DNA of 64,000 nt from Citrobacter arsenatis. GTDB taxonomy: Bacteria; Pseudomonadota; Gammaproteobacteria; Enterobacterales; Enterobacteriaceae. Below are positions 54,265 to 62,673 of the stretch, in pieces. The translations under genes and the position numbers were made by a program. Position 1 is the first letter of the stretch, and each line of letters starts with the position of its first letter. The notes under the pieces were generated by a model that was not told the DNA's origin, searched no databases, and saw only the letters and a list, made by a program, of their open reading frames with translations. The stretch covers positions 1,984,001 to 2,048,000 of the forward strand of contig NZ_CP037864.1 in NCBI RefSeq assembly GCF_004353845.1. The letters run 5' to 3'.

Positions 54265-54365
54265 ACCTTATTCCCATGAGGAATAAGAAACAGGTTTTTA
54301 TTATTTGTTATGCCGGGCATCAGACTTTAACAATAGCGTAATGTCTGATGTGCCCGGAGCGAAAA

Positions 54366-55316
54366 GTGAATTTCCAGCAACTGAAAATAATCCGCGAGGC
54401 GGCCCGCCAGGATTACAACCTGACGGAAGTCGCGAATATACTGTATACCTCGCAGTCGGGCGTCAGCCGACACATTCGTGAACTTGAAGATGAATTGGGC
54501 ATCGAGATTTTTATCCGTCGCGGTAAACGCCTGCTGGGCATGACCGAACCGGGTAAAGCCTTGCTGGTTATTGCCGAACGTATTCTGAATGAGGCCAGCA
54601 ACGTTCGTCGTCTGGCGGATCTGTTTACCAATGACACGTCCGGGGTTCTGACGATCGCCACCACGCATACCCAGGCTCGCTATAGCCTGCCTGCGGTGAT
54701 TAAAGCCTTTCGTGAGCTATTCCCTGAAGTGCGTCTGGAACTCATCCAGGGTACGCCGCAGGAAATTGACGTGCTGTTGCAAAATGGTGGGGCTGATATC
54801 GGGATCGCCAGCGAGCGACTCAGCAGCGATCCACTGTTGGTCGCTTTTCCGTGGTTTCGTTGGCACCACAGCCTGCTTGTTCCTCATGAGCATCCTTTAG
54901 TGAAGACTTCTCCTCTCACGCTGGAATCCATCGCCCACTGGCCGTTAATTACGTATCGTCAGGGGATTACGGGACGTTCCCGTATCGATGAGGCGTTTGC
55001 GCGCAAAGGATTAGTGCCGGATATTATCCTTAGCGCCCAGGACTCGGATGTGATTAAAACCTATGTGTCATTGGGGTTGGGGATTGGGCTGGTGGCAGAA
55101 CAATCCAGTGGTGAGCAGGAGGAGGGGAGCTTGACTCGTCTGGATACCCGCCACTTATTTGACGCGAATACCGTCTGGCTGGGCCTGAAACGCGGGCAAC
55201 TGCAGCGCAACTACGTCTGGCGTTTCATTGAGCTATGTAACGCAGGGCTATCCGTCGATGAAATCAAACGTCAGGCAATGGAACCGGATGAAACCGTGAT
55301 TGATTATCAGATATGA
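54366..55316 (+). CDS. cbl: Sulfur-use LysR regulator Cbl
   Basis: A 316-residue LysR regulator of alkanesulfonate and other sulfur-source genes. The N-terminal LTEVANILYTSQSGVSRHIRELEDELGIEIFIRRGKRL and most of the effector domain match E. coli Cbl closely. The start is GTG at 54366 (MNFQQLKIIREAARQ); an in-frame ATG six codons upstream adds MCPERK and is less likely. It lies 101 bases after nac on the same strand, the E. coli nac-cbl order. Confidence 0.93.
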   Translation: MNFQQLKIIREAARQDYNLTEVANILYTSQSGVSRHIRELEDELGIEIFIRRGKRLLGMTEPGKALLVIAERILNEASNVRRLADLFTNDTSGVLTIATTHTQARYSLPAVIKAFRELFPEVRLELIQGTPQEIDVLLQNGGADIGIASERLSSDPLLVAFPWFRWHHSLLVPHEHPLVKTSPLTLESIAHWPLITYRQGITGRSRIDEAFARKGLVPDIILSAQDSDVIKTYVSLGLGIGLVAEQSSGEQEEGSLTRLDTRHLFDANTVWLGLKRGQLQRNYVWRFIELCNAGLSVDEIKRQAMEPDETVIDYQI

Positions 55317-55321
55317 TCGCA

Positions 55322-55345
55322 AAAGCCCGCGAGCAAGCGGGCTTT
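55322..55345 (+). terminator. Bidirectional terminator between cbl and the secreted-protein gene
   Basis: A perfect 9-bp stem AAAGCCCGC (55322-55330) with GCGGGCTTT (55337-55345) and a 6-base loop. T runs on both sides are short, but it separates two convergent genes. Confidence 0.8.
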
Positions 55346-55372
55346 CAGACGGCGCGGGAGCAGAACGCAGCG

Positions 55373-55711
55373 TTATCTCAGCGTTTCCAGCCTCAGGTCC
55401 TGAGTGGGCACCCGCGACAATATCGAACAAGACACCGCCCGGCCCGAATCCGCATAGATAAACTGAAATTCATTCTTCACCGAAAGAATATCTCTGTTCG
55501 TGAACGTATAAAATTTATGACTCTGACTGCGTCGGGCATCGGAAATATAAAAACTATTATTTTCCCACAGTACGCTGACGTGCTGGAACAGATGAAATGT
55601 CACCTCCGCCCAACCTCTATCGGGACAACGTAGCGTTACTTTCTCCCCGGCCATCGTACATAGCGGCAGCAGCAATAAAGTGGTCAGCGTTGTTTTCGTC
55701 AGTATAGTCAT
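55373..55711 (-). CDS. Small secreted protein of unknown function
   Basis: A 112-residue protein I do not recognise. The N-terminus MTILTKTTLTTLLLLPLCTMAG is a good signal peptide with cleavage near residue 21. The mature part of about 90 residues has two cysteines (LRCPDRGW and VSCSIL), which may form one disulfide. It is rich in Phe, Ser and Arg with alternating beta-like pattern (VTFHLFQHVSVLWENNSFYIS). It lies between cbl and tRNA-Asn copy 2 on the minus strand and is probably periplasmic. A short frame upstream overlaps its start by ATGA. Confidence 0.6.
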   Translation of the reverse strand: MTILTKTTLTTLLLLPLCTMAGEKVTLRCPDRGWAEVTFHLFQHVSVLWENNSFYISDARRSQSHKFYTFTNRDILSVKNEFQFIYADSGRAVSCSILSRVPTQDLRLETLR

Positions 55712-55899
55712 GGGTAATTTTTGATCTCATCCAAATATCGTTGCCCGATAAGATAATCAACCACGACATTAACGCATTGGATCATAGAGACATTTTGCAT
55801 AAGCAGACGGACATTCCCGCCCGCTGCCACGATGGAAAAGTTAGGCGGTGGTGTGAAGCGCTCTATCTGGCCTGGAAAATGGCATCGCAGAAAAGCAAA

Positions 55900-55927
55900 A
55901 AGCCTGCTTAGTTTCCTAAGCAGGCTT
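55900..55927 (-). terminator. Terminator of tRNA-Asn copy 2
   Basis: The same 12-bp stem and tetraloop as the other two copies: 55900-55911 with 55916-55927, loop TTTC, T run on the minus strand. Confidence 0.9.
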
Positions 55928-55935
55928 CTTAAATA

Positions 55936-56011
55936 TGGCTCCTCTGACTGGACTCGAACCAGTGACATACGGATTAACAGTCCGCCGTTCTACCGACTGA
56001 ACTACAGAGGA
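55936..56011 (-). tRNA. tRNA-Asn(GUU), copy 2
   Basis: Identical in all 76 bases to copy 1, with encoded CCA. Same orientation as copy 1 and opposite to copy 3. Confidence 0.97.
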
Positions 56012-56029
56012 ATCGTGTGAACGAGGCGA

Positions 56030-56058
56030 ATATTAGCGATGCTACTCCGCGTTGTCAA
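56030..56058 (-). promoter_or_regulatory. Promoter of tRNA-Asn copy 2
   Basis: TTGACA (56053-56058) and TAATAT (56030-56035) on the minus strand, 17 bp apart. The -10 side is shared with copy 1; the spacer differs. Confidence 0.85.
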
Positions 56059-56110
56059 AGCCTGAATCGATAAATTCAATCGTTTGCCGAAATATTCCCC
56101 ATTTCGCCGC

Positions 56111-57754
56111 TTATTCAGACGCAACGGGTTGTTTTATGCACTTTTCACGTTCGGGGCGCGGGTATTTCCACAACCAGCGCCCCGTGACCATACGCCAATA
56201 AAATAATGCGGCGCGCACGGCCCAGTCGAAGAACATCCCTAACCAAACGCCGACTACGCCCCATCCTAATACGATCCCCAACGTGTAACCCGCCACGACG
56301 CGACAGCCCCACATGCCCAACATCGATACCCACATAGCAAAACGTGCATCGCGCGCACCTTTAAAGCCAGCGGGTAATACCCAGGAAGCTGCCCATATCG
56401 GCATAAATGCCGCATTGAGCCAAATCAGGATGACTATGACCTCTTTTACATCCTGATCGTGGGTGTAAAATGAGGCCATTACCCCAGCAAAAGGGGCGGT
56501 TAGCCAGGCGATGGCAGTTAAACCGATCGTCGACAGCCAGAACACATGGCGTAACTGGATTTCAGCCTGTGCAATCTGGCCATTTCCCAGGCGCCTGCCG
56601 GTAATAATCGTCGACGCGGAACCTAAAGCATTCCCCGGCAGGTTGATGAGCGCGGCAATAGAAAATGCAATGAAGTTCCCGGCAATGACGCTGGTTCCCA
56701 TGCCGGAGACAAACATCTGCGTTAACAGCTTACCGCCATTAAACAGCACAGACTCAATACTGGCCGGAATACCTATCCCCATAACCTCCCAGATAATGGC
56801 GAGGTTGAGCGGCTTAAAATAGCTTTTGAAGGGAATTCGTAATGCCGGATTAAAACCAATCATCAGTACCCAAATAATGGCGATCGCACCGATGTAGCGT
56901 GATATGGTCAGCCCGAGTCCGGCCCCCACGAATCCCAGTCCTTGCCAGGAAAAGATCCCGTAGATCAGGATGCTGCTGATGATGATGTTCAGAATATTCA
57001 TACCGCCGTTAATCAACAGCGGAATTTTGGTATTTCCGGCTCCGCGGAGTGCGCCACTACCGATCAACGCAATGGCTGCTGCCGGGTAGCTGAGTACCGT
57101 TAGCTCCAGATAGGTGAGTGCCAAAGCTTTAACATCGGGCGTTGCTTCACCCGCGACAACGTCAATAATCTGCTCACCAAAATAATGAATGACCGCAGCC
57201 AGCACGGTAGCAAAAATCGTCATGATCACCAGCGATTGTCTGGCCGCGGCTCTGGCCCGTCGACGATCTCGCTTGCCGAGGCTAAATGCTACAACCACCG
57301 TGGTTCCCAAATCGATGGCGGCAAAAAACGCCATGATGACCATGTTGAAGCTGTCGGCGAGGCCGACCCCTGCCATTGCTTCTTTTCCCAACCAGCTTAC
57401 CAGGAAGGTACTCAGAACCCCCATCAATAGCACACAGGTGTTTTCCAGAAAAATAGGGACAGCAAGCGGAGTGATTTCGCGCCAAAAGAGAACCTTATAA
57501 CTCTTGCGTTTGGCATACCAGGGCGTGCGGGAAGCGACCTGGCGTAAGGCAGCGGAGACGTTCAAAGTGGACCTTAAAGAAGAAAGTTGAAACCTCATTT
57601 CAAATGATGAGGGAGAATCCAAAAAGCTGCAAAGTTTTTTCCATTTAAAATGTCTGGAAATGCAACAAACTGTCGAGAGAAGCATCAATTGATACTTATT
57701 CGCGGAAATGGGGTTTGACAAAAATTTTTTCGCCGCTAAGATACGACTCCACAC
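56111..57754 (-). CDS. yeeO: MATE family exporter YeeO
   Basis: A 547-residue MATE transporter, the annotated length of E. coli YeeO, which exports flavins and dipeptides. The core from about residue 90 (KVLFWREITPLAVPIFLENTCVLLMGVLSTFLVSWLGKEAMAGVGLADS) has 12 membrane segments. The GTG at 57754 is the first possible start, but the tRNA-Asn copy 3 promoter lies inside the first 13 codons. A later ATG at 57685 or 57598 may be used in practice. Located between inverted tRNA copies. Confidence 0.9.
   Translation of the reverse strand: MWSRILAAKKFLSNPISANKYQLMLLSTVCCISRHFKWKKLCSFLDSPSSFEMRFQLSSLRSTLNVSAALRQVASRTPWYAKRKSYKVLFWREITPLAVPIFLENTCVLLMGVLSTFLVSWLGKEAMAGVGLADSFNMVIMAFFAAIDLGTTVVVAFSLGKRDRRRARAAARQSLVIMTIFATVLAAVIHYFGEQIIDVVAGEATPDVKALALTYLELTVLSYPAAAIALIGSGALRGAGNTKIPLLINGGMNILNIIISSILIYGIFSWQGLGFVGAGLGLTISRYIGAIAIIWVLMIGFNPALRIPFKSYFKPLNLAIIWEVMGIGIPASIESVLFNGGKLLTQMFVSGMGTSVIAGNFIAFSIAALINLPGNALGSASTIITGRRLGNGQIAQAEIQLRHVFWLSTIGLTAIAWLTAPFAGVMASFYTHDQDVKEVIVILIWLNAAFMPIWAASWVLPAGFKGARDARFAMWVSMLGMWGCRVVAGYTLGIVLGWGVVGVWLGMFFDWAVRAALFYWRMVTGRWLWKYPRPEREKCIKQPVASE
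57715..57742 (+). promoter_or_regulatory. Promoter of tRNA-Asn copy 3
   Basis: TTGACA (57715-57720) and TAAGAT (57737-57742), 16 bp apart, 16 bp before the tRNA. It lies wholly within the annotated 5' end of yeeO on the opposite strand. Confidence 0.8.
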
Positions 57755-57758
57755 CGAT

Positions 57759-57834
57759 TCCTCTGTAGTTCAGTCGGTAGAACGGCGGACTGTTAATCCG
57801 TATGTCACTGGTTCGAGTCCAGTCAGAGGAGCCA
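57759..57834 (+). tRNA. tRNA-Asn(GUU), copy 3
   Basis: Same 76-base sequence as copies 1 and 2 but on the plus strand. Its upstream region differs from the other two, while its downstream terminator is shared. Confidence 0.97.
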
Positions 57835-57842
57835 TATTTAAG

Positions 57843-57873
57843 AAGCCTGCTTAGGAAACTAAGCAGGCTTTTT
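57843..57873 (+). terminator. Terminator of tRNA-Asn copy 3
   Basis: AAGCCTGCTTAG (57843-57854) with CTAAGCAGGCTT (57859-57870), GAAA loop and a five-T end. It also faces the end of convergent fhuE. Confidence 0.9.
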
Positions 57874-57930
57874 GCTTTTTCAGCCCAGTGCATCCACCTG
57901 ACCGGCAGGTGGAGCGTGATGTGTTTCGAA

Positions 57931-60117
57931 TTAGAATTGATAGCTGGCGGTGACGCTGACGTTGCGCGGCTCGCCATAGACGATAGAACCGTCAATATTA
58001 GTGTCGTAGGTTTTATCGAACAGGTTATTGAGGTTACCCTGCACAGAGAAGTTTTTTGTTACCTGGTAACGGGTGAACAAATCTACCAGAGCGTAGCTTC
58101 CTTGTTCCGCGCGGAATGTGCCAAAAGGCGTGACCGTATCGCTGTAAACGCGATTCTGCCAGTTAACCCCTCCGCCGACGGTCAGTTCCGGCATAGCCGG
58201 CAGGCGATAACGGGTAAACAGTTTTACTGTGGTTCGCGGCAGGTTCGGGTTCACCGCATTGCCTTCGTTGTCTTCAGCAACATAGCGTGTCGCGCCAAAC
58301 GTCATCTGCCAGTTATCGGTGATCGCACCGTTAACTTCGAATTCGACCCCTTTGCTGACCGTACCATTCATCGCTTTATAGGCCGTGTCGCCATTGCTAC
58401 CGGCGATTGGCACGCCGGTTGATTGCGCCACGTTATCCTGTTCGATGCGGAATACTGCGAGGGTGGTGGTTAAACGACTGTTCATCCAGTCGGACTTCAG
58501 GCCAAGCTCATAATTGTTGCCGGTAATGGGGGAGAGATATTTACCGGAACTGTCGCGCTTGTTCTGTGGTTGGAAGATTGAGGTATAGCTGGCGTAAGTA
58601 GACCAGTTATCGTCAATGTCATACACCAGACCCGCATACGGCGTGGTGTGGTTTTGCTCCATACTGTAGGTCAGGGTGTCGATACGCCAGTTGGTATAAC
58701 GCGCGCCGACGATCAAGTGCAGCGGGTCGGCCAGCGAAATACGCGTTGCGGCGTAGAGCGATTTCATGTGCGTGGTATCGTCCTGGGCCAATGACTGTGG
58801 GCTCCAGTTGGTTTCCGGGAAATTACCATCGAAGGTATAGAAACTGCCGATTTCGTTGGGGAATACGTTCGCCCACGAGCTTTCATAACGGTTATTCTGT
58901 TTACTGTAGCTGCCGCCGAGCATCAGATTATGCTGACGACCAAACAGGTCGTAACCGCCGTCGGCGAACAGATCGACGGCATCCACTTTACGTTTGCCGC
59001 TGTTCCAGCCGGTTCCACCGACGTAGTCATAGCCCGGACCATAACTGCCGTACGGGCCAATCAGCGTGCCGTCGGCCTTGTTGACATAGGCATCGACGTA
59101 CATCATTTTGCTGTCGAATTTGACCTCAGAGTGGGTGGCGTTCAGGGTTGCCTGCCAGGTATCGGCAAAACGTTGTTTGACGGTGACAAATACTTTATTA
59201 ATGTCTTTATCGTTATATGCCCAGTCCGGCGCAGTACTGCGCGAACGATCGTAGCTGTTTTTACTGCCATCGGTATTCCAGCGCGGCAATCCACCCCAGG
59301 TTGGGCTGTTGATATCAATGCGCTGGTATTCATATCCGGCAGACAGGCTGGTGGTGTCGCCCAGATCGGCATCGACAATCCCGGAGAAGAACATTTTTTC
59401 GTTATTGTAGCGATCAAGCCATGAGTCGTTATTCTGGTAGCCCGCCACGATGCGACCGCGCACGTTGCCGTCTGCCGTCAGTGGGCTTTGCAGATCGGTC
59501 ACATAGCGTTGTTTATTCCAACTGCCATATTCCGCAGAAACATTACCGGTGAACTCGCGGCTGGTGGCATGCTTTCGGATCATGTTAATGGAGGCGGAGG
59601 GATTACCCGTTCCGGTCATCAGCCCGTTAGCGCCTCGGACTACTTCGACTCGCTCAAAAAGGGCCGTGTCGGAAAGGGCGTCACCGAGATTCCAGCGGGA
59701 TTCAAAATAGGTCGGGATCCCATCGACCATATAGTTATCAATCTGAAATCCGCGAGAATAATAGCTACTGCGATCTGAATCCGCCTGGCTTTTGCTTATC
59801 CCCAACGTGTTATCCATCACATCGCCCAGCGTTTGCAACTGCTGATCCTCCATGCGCTGCTGGCTGACAATACTGACCGATTGCGGAATATCGCGCTGCG
59901 TCATCTGCATTTTGGTGCCAGCGGTCGTCGATTTAACGCTGTAATCCTGCTCCTCGCTGGCTGCGGCTGGCGCAGAACCTTCAACTACCACTGTCTCTTC
60001 ATCAGGGGCTGCGAGGCTGGTGGAAGGCAATAGCGCTAACGTAATGCAGGCTGCCAGTAAAGAAGGGGCAAGCCCCGGCTGGCGTTGAATATTCCCGTTG
60101 AGTGTTGTGAAAGACAT
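57931..60117 (-). CDS. fhuE: TonB-dependent receptor for coprogen and rhodotorulic acid FhuE
   Basis: A 728-residue outer-membrane siderophore receptor. It has a signal peptide to about residue 36 (PSTSLAA), the TonB box EETVVVEG and a plug with DIPQSVSIVSQQRMEDQ. The barrel ends in the C-terminal Phe (VTASYQF). Most of the sequence matches E. coli FhuE. The ATG at 60115-60117 is used; the preceding codon is a TTG. A Fur box lies 12 bases upstream. In K-12 fhuE follows ptsG directly; here it is about 19 kb away. Confidence 0.96.
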   Translation of the reverse strand: MSFTTLNGNIQRQPGLAPSLLAACITLALLPSTSLAAPDEETVVVEGSAPAAASEEQDYSVKSTTAGTKMQMTQRDIPQSVSIVSQQRMEDQQLQTLGDVMDNTLGISKSQADSDRSSYYSRGFQIDNYMVDGIPTYFESRWNLGDALSDTALFERVEVVRGANGLMTGTGNPSASINMIRKHATSREFTGNVSAEYGSWNKQRYVTDLQSPLTADGNVRGRIVAGYQNNDSWLDRYNNEKMFFSGIVDADLGDTTSLSAGYEYQRIDINSPTWGGLPRWNTDGSKNSYDRSRSTAPDWAYNDKDINKVFVTVKQRFADTWQATLNATHSEVKFDSKMMYVDAYVNKADGTLIGPYGSYGPGYDYVGGTGWNSGKRKVDAVDLFADGGYDLFGRQHNLMLGGSYSKQNNRYESSWANVFPNEIGSFYTFDGNFPETNWSPQSLAQDDTTHMKSLYAATRISLADPLHLIVGARYTNWRIDTLTYSMEQNHTTPYAGLVYDIDDNWSTYASYTSIFQPQNKRDSSGKYLSPITGNNYELGLKSDWMNSRLTTTLAVFRIEQDNVAQSTGVPIAGSNGDTAYKAMNGTVSKGVEFEVNGAITDNWQMTFGATRYVAEDNEGNAVNPNLPRTTVKLFTRYRLPAMPELTVGGGVNWQNRVYSDTVTPFGTFRAEQGSYALVDLFTRYQVTKNFSVQGNLNNLFDKTYDTNIDGSIVYGEPRNVSVTASYQF

Positions 60118-60128
60118 CAAAAAGTCCT

Positions 60129-60143
60129 TGATAATTATTAATA
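60129..60143 (-). promoter_or_regulatory. Fur box of fhuE
   Basis: TGATAATTATTAATA matches the Fur 7-1-7 core TGATAAT-N-ATTATCA at 12 of 14 positions, just before the fhuE start. Iron repression is the known regulation of fhuE. Confidence 0.75.
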
Positions 60144-60466
60144 TTAAGTTCGAATCACCGGTGGTTGTGATGAACCCTTTGGTTGTAAATGATTAAGTGC
60201 GCATGTAAATACAAATGCGAAATATACGCATTAACATTCAACGTGTAAACAGTTGCTACGTGGAAAATGAAATATTGTTTCAGTACTATGCTTAAGCAAT
60301 AGCGATGAGAAATGGTTATAAGAACAGCAGTGGCAGAGGTTTTTGCTTAAATAATCGAGGGTTAAAGTTGAAAGAGCGTGAGTAACTCGCTCATACTCTA
60401 TACTCGCAGAGTTACCCGGCGTAGCATGGCATAACGCTTGGGCTGTTAATGAAAAAGGAAAACGTC
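60144..60466 (+). other. fhuE-hinT intergenic region
   Basis: Contains the divergent promoters of fhuE and hinT and no gene that I can support. A moderate sigma-70 match before hinT is TTGAAA (60368-60373) with CATACT (60392-60397), 18 bp apart. An imperfect GCGTGAGT/ACTCGC inverted pair near 60377-60390 lies inside it. Confidence 0.4.
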
Positions 60467-60826
60467 GTGGCAGAAGAAACTATATTCAGCAAAATTATCC
60501 GTCGTGAAATTCCGTCGGATATCGTGTACCAGGATGAACTGGTCACCGCGTTTCGTGATATTTCCCCTCAGGCACCTACGCACATTCTCATTATTCCTAA
60601 CGTTTTGATCCCAACAGTCAATGATGTAACGGCGGAGCACGAGCAGGCGCTGGGTCGCATGATTACCGTTGCGGCGAAAATCGCCGAGCAGGAAGGCATT
60701 GCTGCGGATGGGTACCGTTTAATCATGAACACCAATCGTCATGGCGGTCAGGAGGTGTATCACATTCATATGCACCTGCTGGGTGGCCGTGCGCTTGGCC
60801 CAATGCTTGCGCATAAAGGTCTGTAA
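60467..60826 (+). CDS. hinT: Purine nucleoside phosphoramidase HinT
   Basis: A 119-residue HIT family hydrolase of AMP-lysine and related phosphoramidates. The HIT motif HIHMHLLGG is near residues 99-107. The start is GTG at 60467 (MAEETIFSKIIRREIPS) after AAAAAGGAAAACGTC; an in-frame ATG six codons upstream is less likely. It heads the hinT-ycfL-lpoB-thiK-nagZ-ycfP run. Confidence 0.95.
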   Translation: MAEETIFSKIIRREIPSDIVYQDELVTAFRDISPQAPTHILIIPNVLIPTVNDVTAEHEQALGRMITVAAKIAEQEGIAADGYRLIMNTNRHGGQEVYHIHMHLLGGRALGPMLAHKGL

Positions 60827-60828
60827 GC

Positions 60829-61203
60829 ATGACCAGAGGATGCCTTGCACTTTCACTGAGCTTGCTGCTATTGGCTGGCTGTCGAACACATCCTGAAATT
60901 CCGGTAAGTGATGAACAGTCACTGGTGATGGAATCAACGATTCTGGCGGCGGGCATCACAGCAGAACAGCCGACGTTAACCACGTCTGATATTCAGGCTT
61001 CGGCATCCTCGCGACTCTATAACGAAAGACAAGAACCCGTTACCGTTCATTATCGGTTTTACTGGTATGACGCCAGAGGGCTGGAAATGCACCCTCTGGA
61101 AGCGCCGCGCAGCGTGACTATCCCGGCTCGTTCGTCGGTGACGTTGTACGGCAGCGCCAATTTTTTGGGGGCGCACAAGGTTAGACTGTATCTTTATTTG
61201 TAA
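60829..61203 (+). CDS. ycfL: YcfL family lipoprotein
   Basis: A 124-residue predicted lipoprotein with lipobox LLAGC at about residue 18. The remainder is the DUF1425 beta domain (VTVHYRFYWYDARGLEMHPLEAPRSVTIPARSSVTLYGSANF). Its function is unknown, but it is nearly always next to lpoB. It starts 2 bases after hinT. Confidence 0.92.
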   Translation: MTRGCLALSLSLLLLAGCRTHPEIPVSDEQSLVMESTILAAGITAEQPTLTTSDIQASASSRLYNERQEPVTVHYRFYWYDARGLEMHPLEAPRSVTIPARSSVTLYGSANFLGAHKVRLYLYL

Positions 61204-61213
61204 GGGGTGAATC

Positions 61214-61858
61214 TTGAAGAACAAAATGAATCGCTACGCACTGATTGCCGCGCTGGCGATGTTTCTTTCTGGTTGTGTGGTGCAACGTGAACCCGCGCCG
61301 GTAGATGAAGTGAAGCCTGTGCCGGAACAGCCCGCGCAGCCGCAACAGCCGGTGCCGGTTGTACCAACGGTGCCAACCATACCGCAGCAGCCGGGGCCGA
61401 TCGAGCACGAGGACCAAACGGCGCAGCCGACGCCACGTCAACGCCACTATAACTGGAACGGCGCTATGCAGCCGATGGTCGGCAAAATGCTGCAGGCTGA
61501 CGGCGTTAAAGCAGGAGGCGTTCTGCTGGTTGATAGCGTCAATAACCGTACTAACGGCTCGTTGAATAGTGGTGAAGCCACCGAGACCTTGCGTAACGCG
61601 CTGGCGAATAACGGTAAGTTTACTCTGGTTTCCGCCCAGCAACTGGCTGTTGCCAAGCAGCAGTTAGGCCTGTCGCCGAACGACAGCCTGGGAACGCGCA
61701 GCAAAGCGATTGGTATCGCCCGGAACGTTGGCGCACAGTATGTGCTCTATTCCAGCGCATCCGGCAATGTCAATTCACCCGCGCTGCAAATGCAATTAAT
61801 GCTGGTACAAACTGGCGAGATTATCTGGTCAGGTAAAGGTGCCGTACAGCAACAATAA
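61214..61858 (+). CDS. lpoB: Penicillin-binding protein activator LpoB
   Basis: A 214-residue outer-membrane lipoprotein that activates PBP1B in peptidoglycan synthesis. Lipobox FLSGC, then a Pro/Gln-rich disordered linker (EQPAQPQQPVPVVPTVPTIPQQP), then the globular domain with NRTNGSLNSGEATETLRNALANNGKFTLVSAQQL. The start is TTG at 61214 with AAGGGGTGA upstream, as in E. coli; ATG at 61226 is an alternative. It overlaps thiK by 20 bases. Confidence 0.93.
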   Translation: MKNKMNRYALIAALAMFLSGCVVQREPAPVDEVKPVPEQPAQPQQPVPVVPTVPTIPQQPGPIEHEDQTAQPTPRQRHYNWNGAMQPMVGKMLQADGVKAGGVLLVDSVNNRTNGSLNSGEATETLRNALANNGKFTLVSAQQLAVAKQQLGLSPNDSLGTRSKAIGIARNVGAQYVLYSSASGNVNSPALQMQLMLVQTGEIIWSGKGAVQQQ

Positions 61859-62663
61859 CCGACTGACGCGCGACGAAGTGTTGTCGCGCTATTTCCCGCA
61901 GTATCATCCCGTCGCAGCCAGCCAGAGCGGCCTGAGCGGCGGGAGCTGCATCATCGAACATCATACCCATCGCTTAGTGTTGCGCTGTCATCACGACCCC
62001 GACGCGCCGGAATCACATTTCTTACGCCACTATCATGCGTTAAAACTTCTGCCAGAAAGCCTTGCGCCGCGCCCCCGTTTTTATACGCGTGGGTGGATGG
62101 CGGTGGACTTTTTTCACGGCAAGGTAGAATCCAGATTACCGGACGCCGACGAACTCGCTGGCTTACTGTATCATCTGCACCAGCAACCCCTATTGGGCTG
62201 GCGAATCAGTTTGCTGCCGCTACTTGAACAGTACTGGCAGTGTGGCGATCCGGCGCGTCGGACGCCACACTGGCTGCGGGCGCTGAAGCAGCTACGTAAA
62301 CACGGTGAGCCTCGTCCTTTGCGTCTGGGGCCGCTGCATATGGATGTCCACGGTGACAACATCGTGCGTACAGCCTCAGGGCTACGGCTGATTGACTGGG
62401 AATATGCCGGTGACGGTGATATCGCCCTGGAGCTGGCGGCGGTATGGGTTAGCGATGAATCCCAGCACCGGCAGTTGGTTAACGCCTACGCCCAACAATC
62501 GCACATTGAGCAAAACACGCTGTGGCGACAGGTCAGGCGATGGCGGCCCTGGGTAATGATGCTAAAGGCGGGGTGGTTTGAGTATCGCTGGCGACAAACC
62601 GGCGATCGACAATTTATCAGGCTGGCCGATGAAACCTGGCGGCAGCTAACAATGAAAGGATAA
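61839..62663 (+). CDS. thiK: Thiamine kinase
   Basis: A 274-residue kinase phosphorylating thiamine in salvage. The APH-like active site is HMDVHGDNIV followed by LIDWEYAGDGDIALELA. The N-terminal half is more divergent from E. coli. The start is GTG at 61839, inside the lpoB 3' end, implying translational coupling. Confidence 0.92.
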   Translation: MPYSNNNRLTRDEVLSRYFPQYHPVAASQSGLSGGSCIIEHHTHRLVLRCHHDPDAPESHFLRHYHALKLLPESLAPRPRFYTRGWMAVDFFHGKVESRLPDADELAGLLYHLHQQPLLGWRISLLPLLEQYWQCGDPARRTPHWLRALKQLRKHGEPRPLRLGPLHMDVHGDNIVRTASGLRLIDWEYAGDGDIALELAAVWVSDESQHRQLVNAYAQQSHIEQNTLWRQVRRWRPWVMMLKAGWFEYRWRQTGDRQFIRLADETWRQLTMKG

Positions 62664-62673
62664 GGAGAGCAGT

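Larger units (their letters stand above)
55890..56039 (-). repeat. tRNA-Asn repeat block, copy 2
   Basis: A 150-bp near-copy of 52899-53048 in the same orientation. The two direct copies enclose nac, cbl and the small secreted gene (about 2.8 kb), so recombination between them could delete or amplify that segment. Confidence 0.85.

Noticed and set aside
55708..55968. Minus-strand 86-codon frame upstream of the small secreted protein
   Set aside because: It begins inside tRNA-Asn copy 2. Only its last 30 codons could be coding, and they show no ribosome site or recognisable motif.
57802..58422. Plus-strand open frame starting inside tRNA-Asn copy 3 (MSLVRVQSEEPYLRSLL...)
   Set aside because: The start is within the tRNA and terminator and the rest is antisense to fhuE. 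The same peptide start appears at each tRNA copy because the tRNA sequence is repeated.
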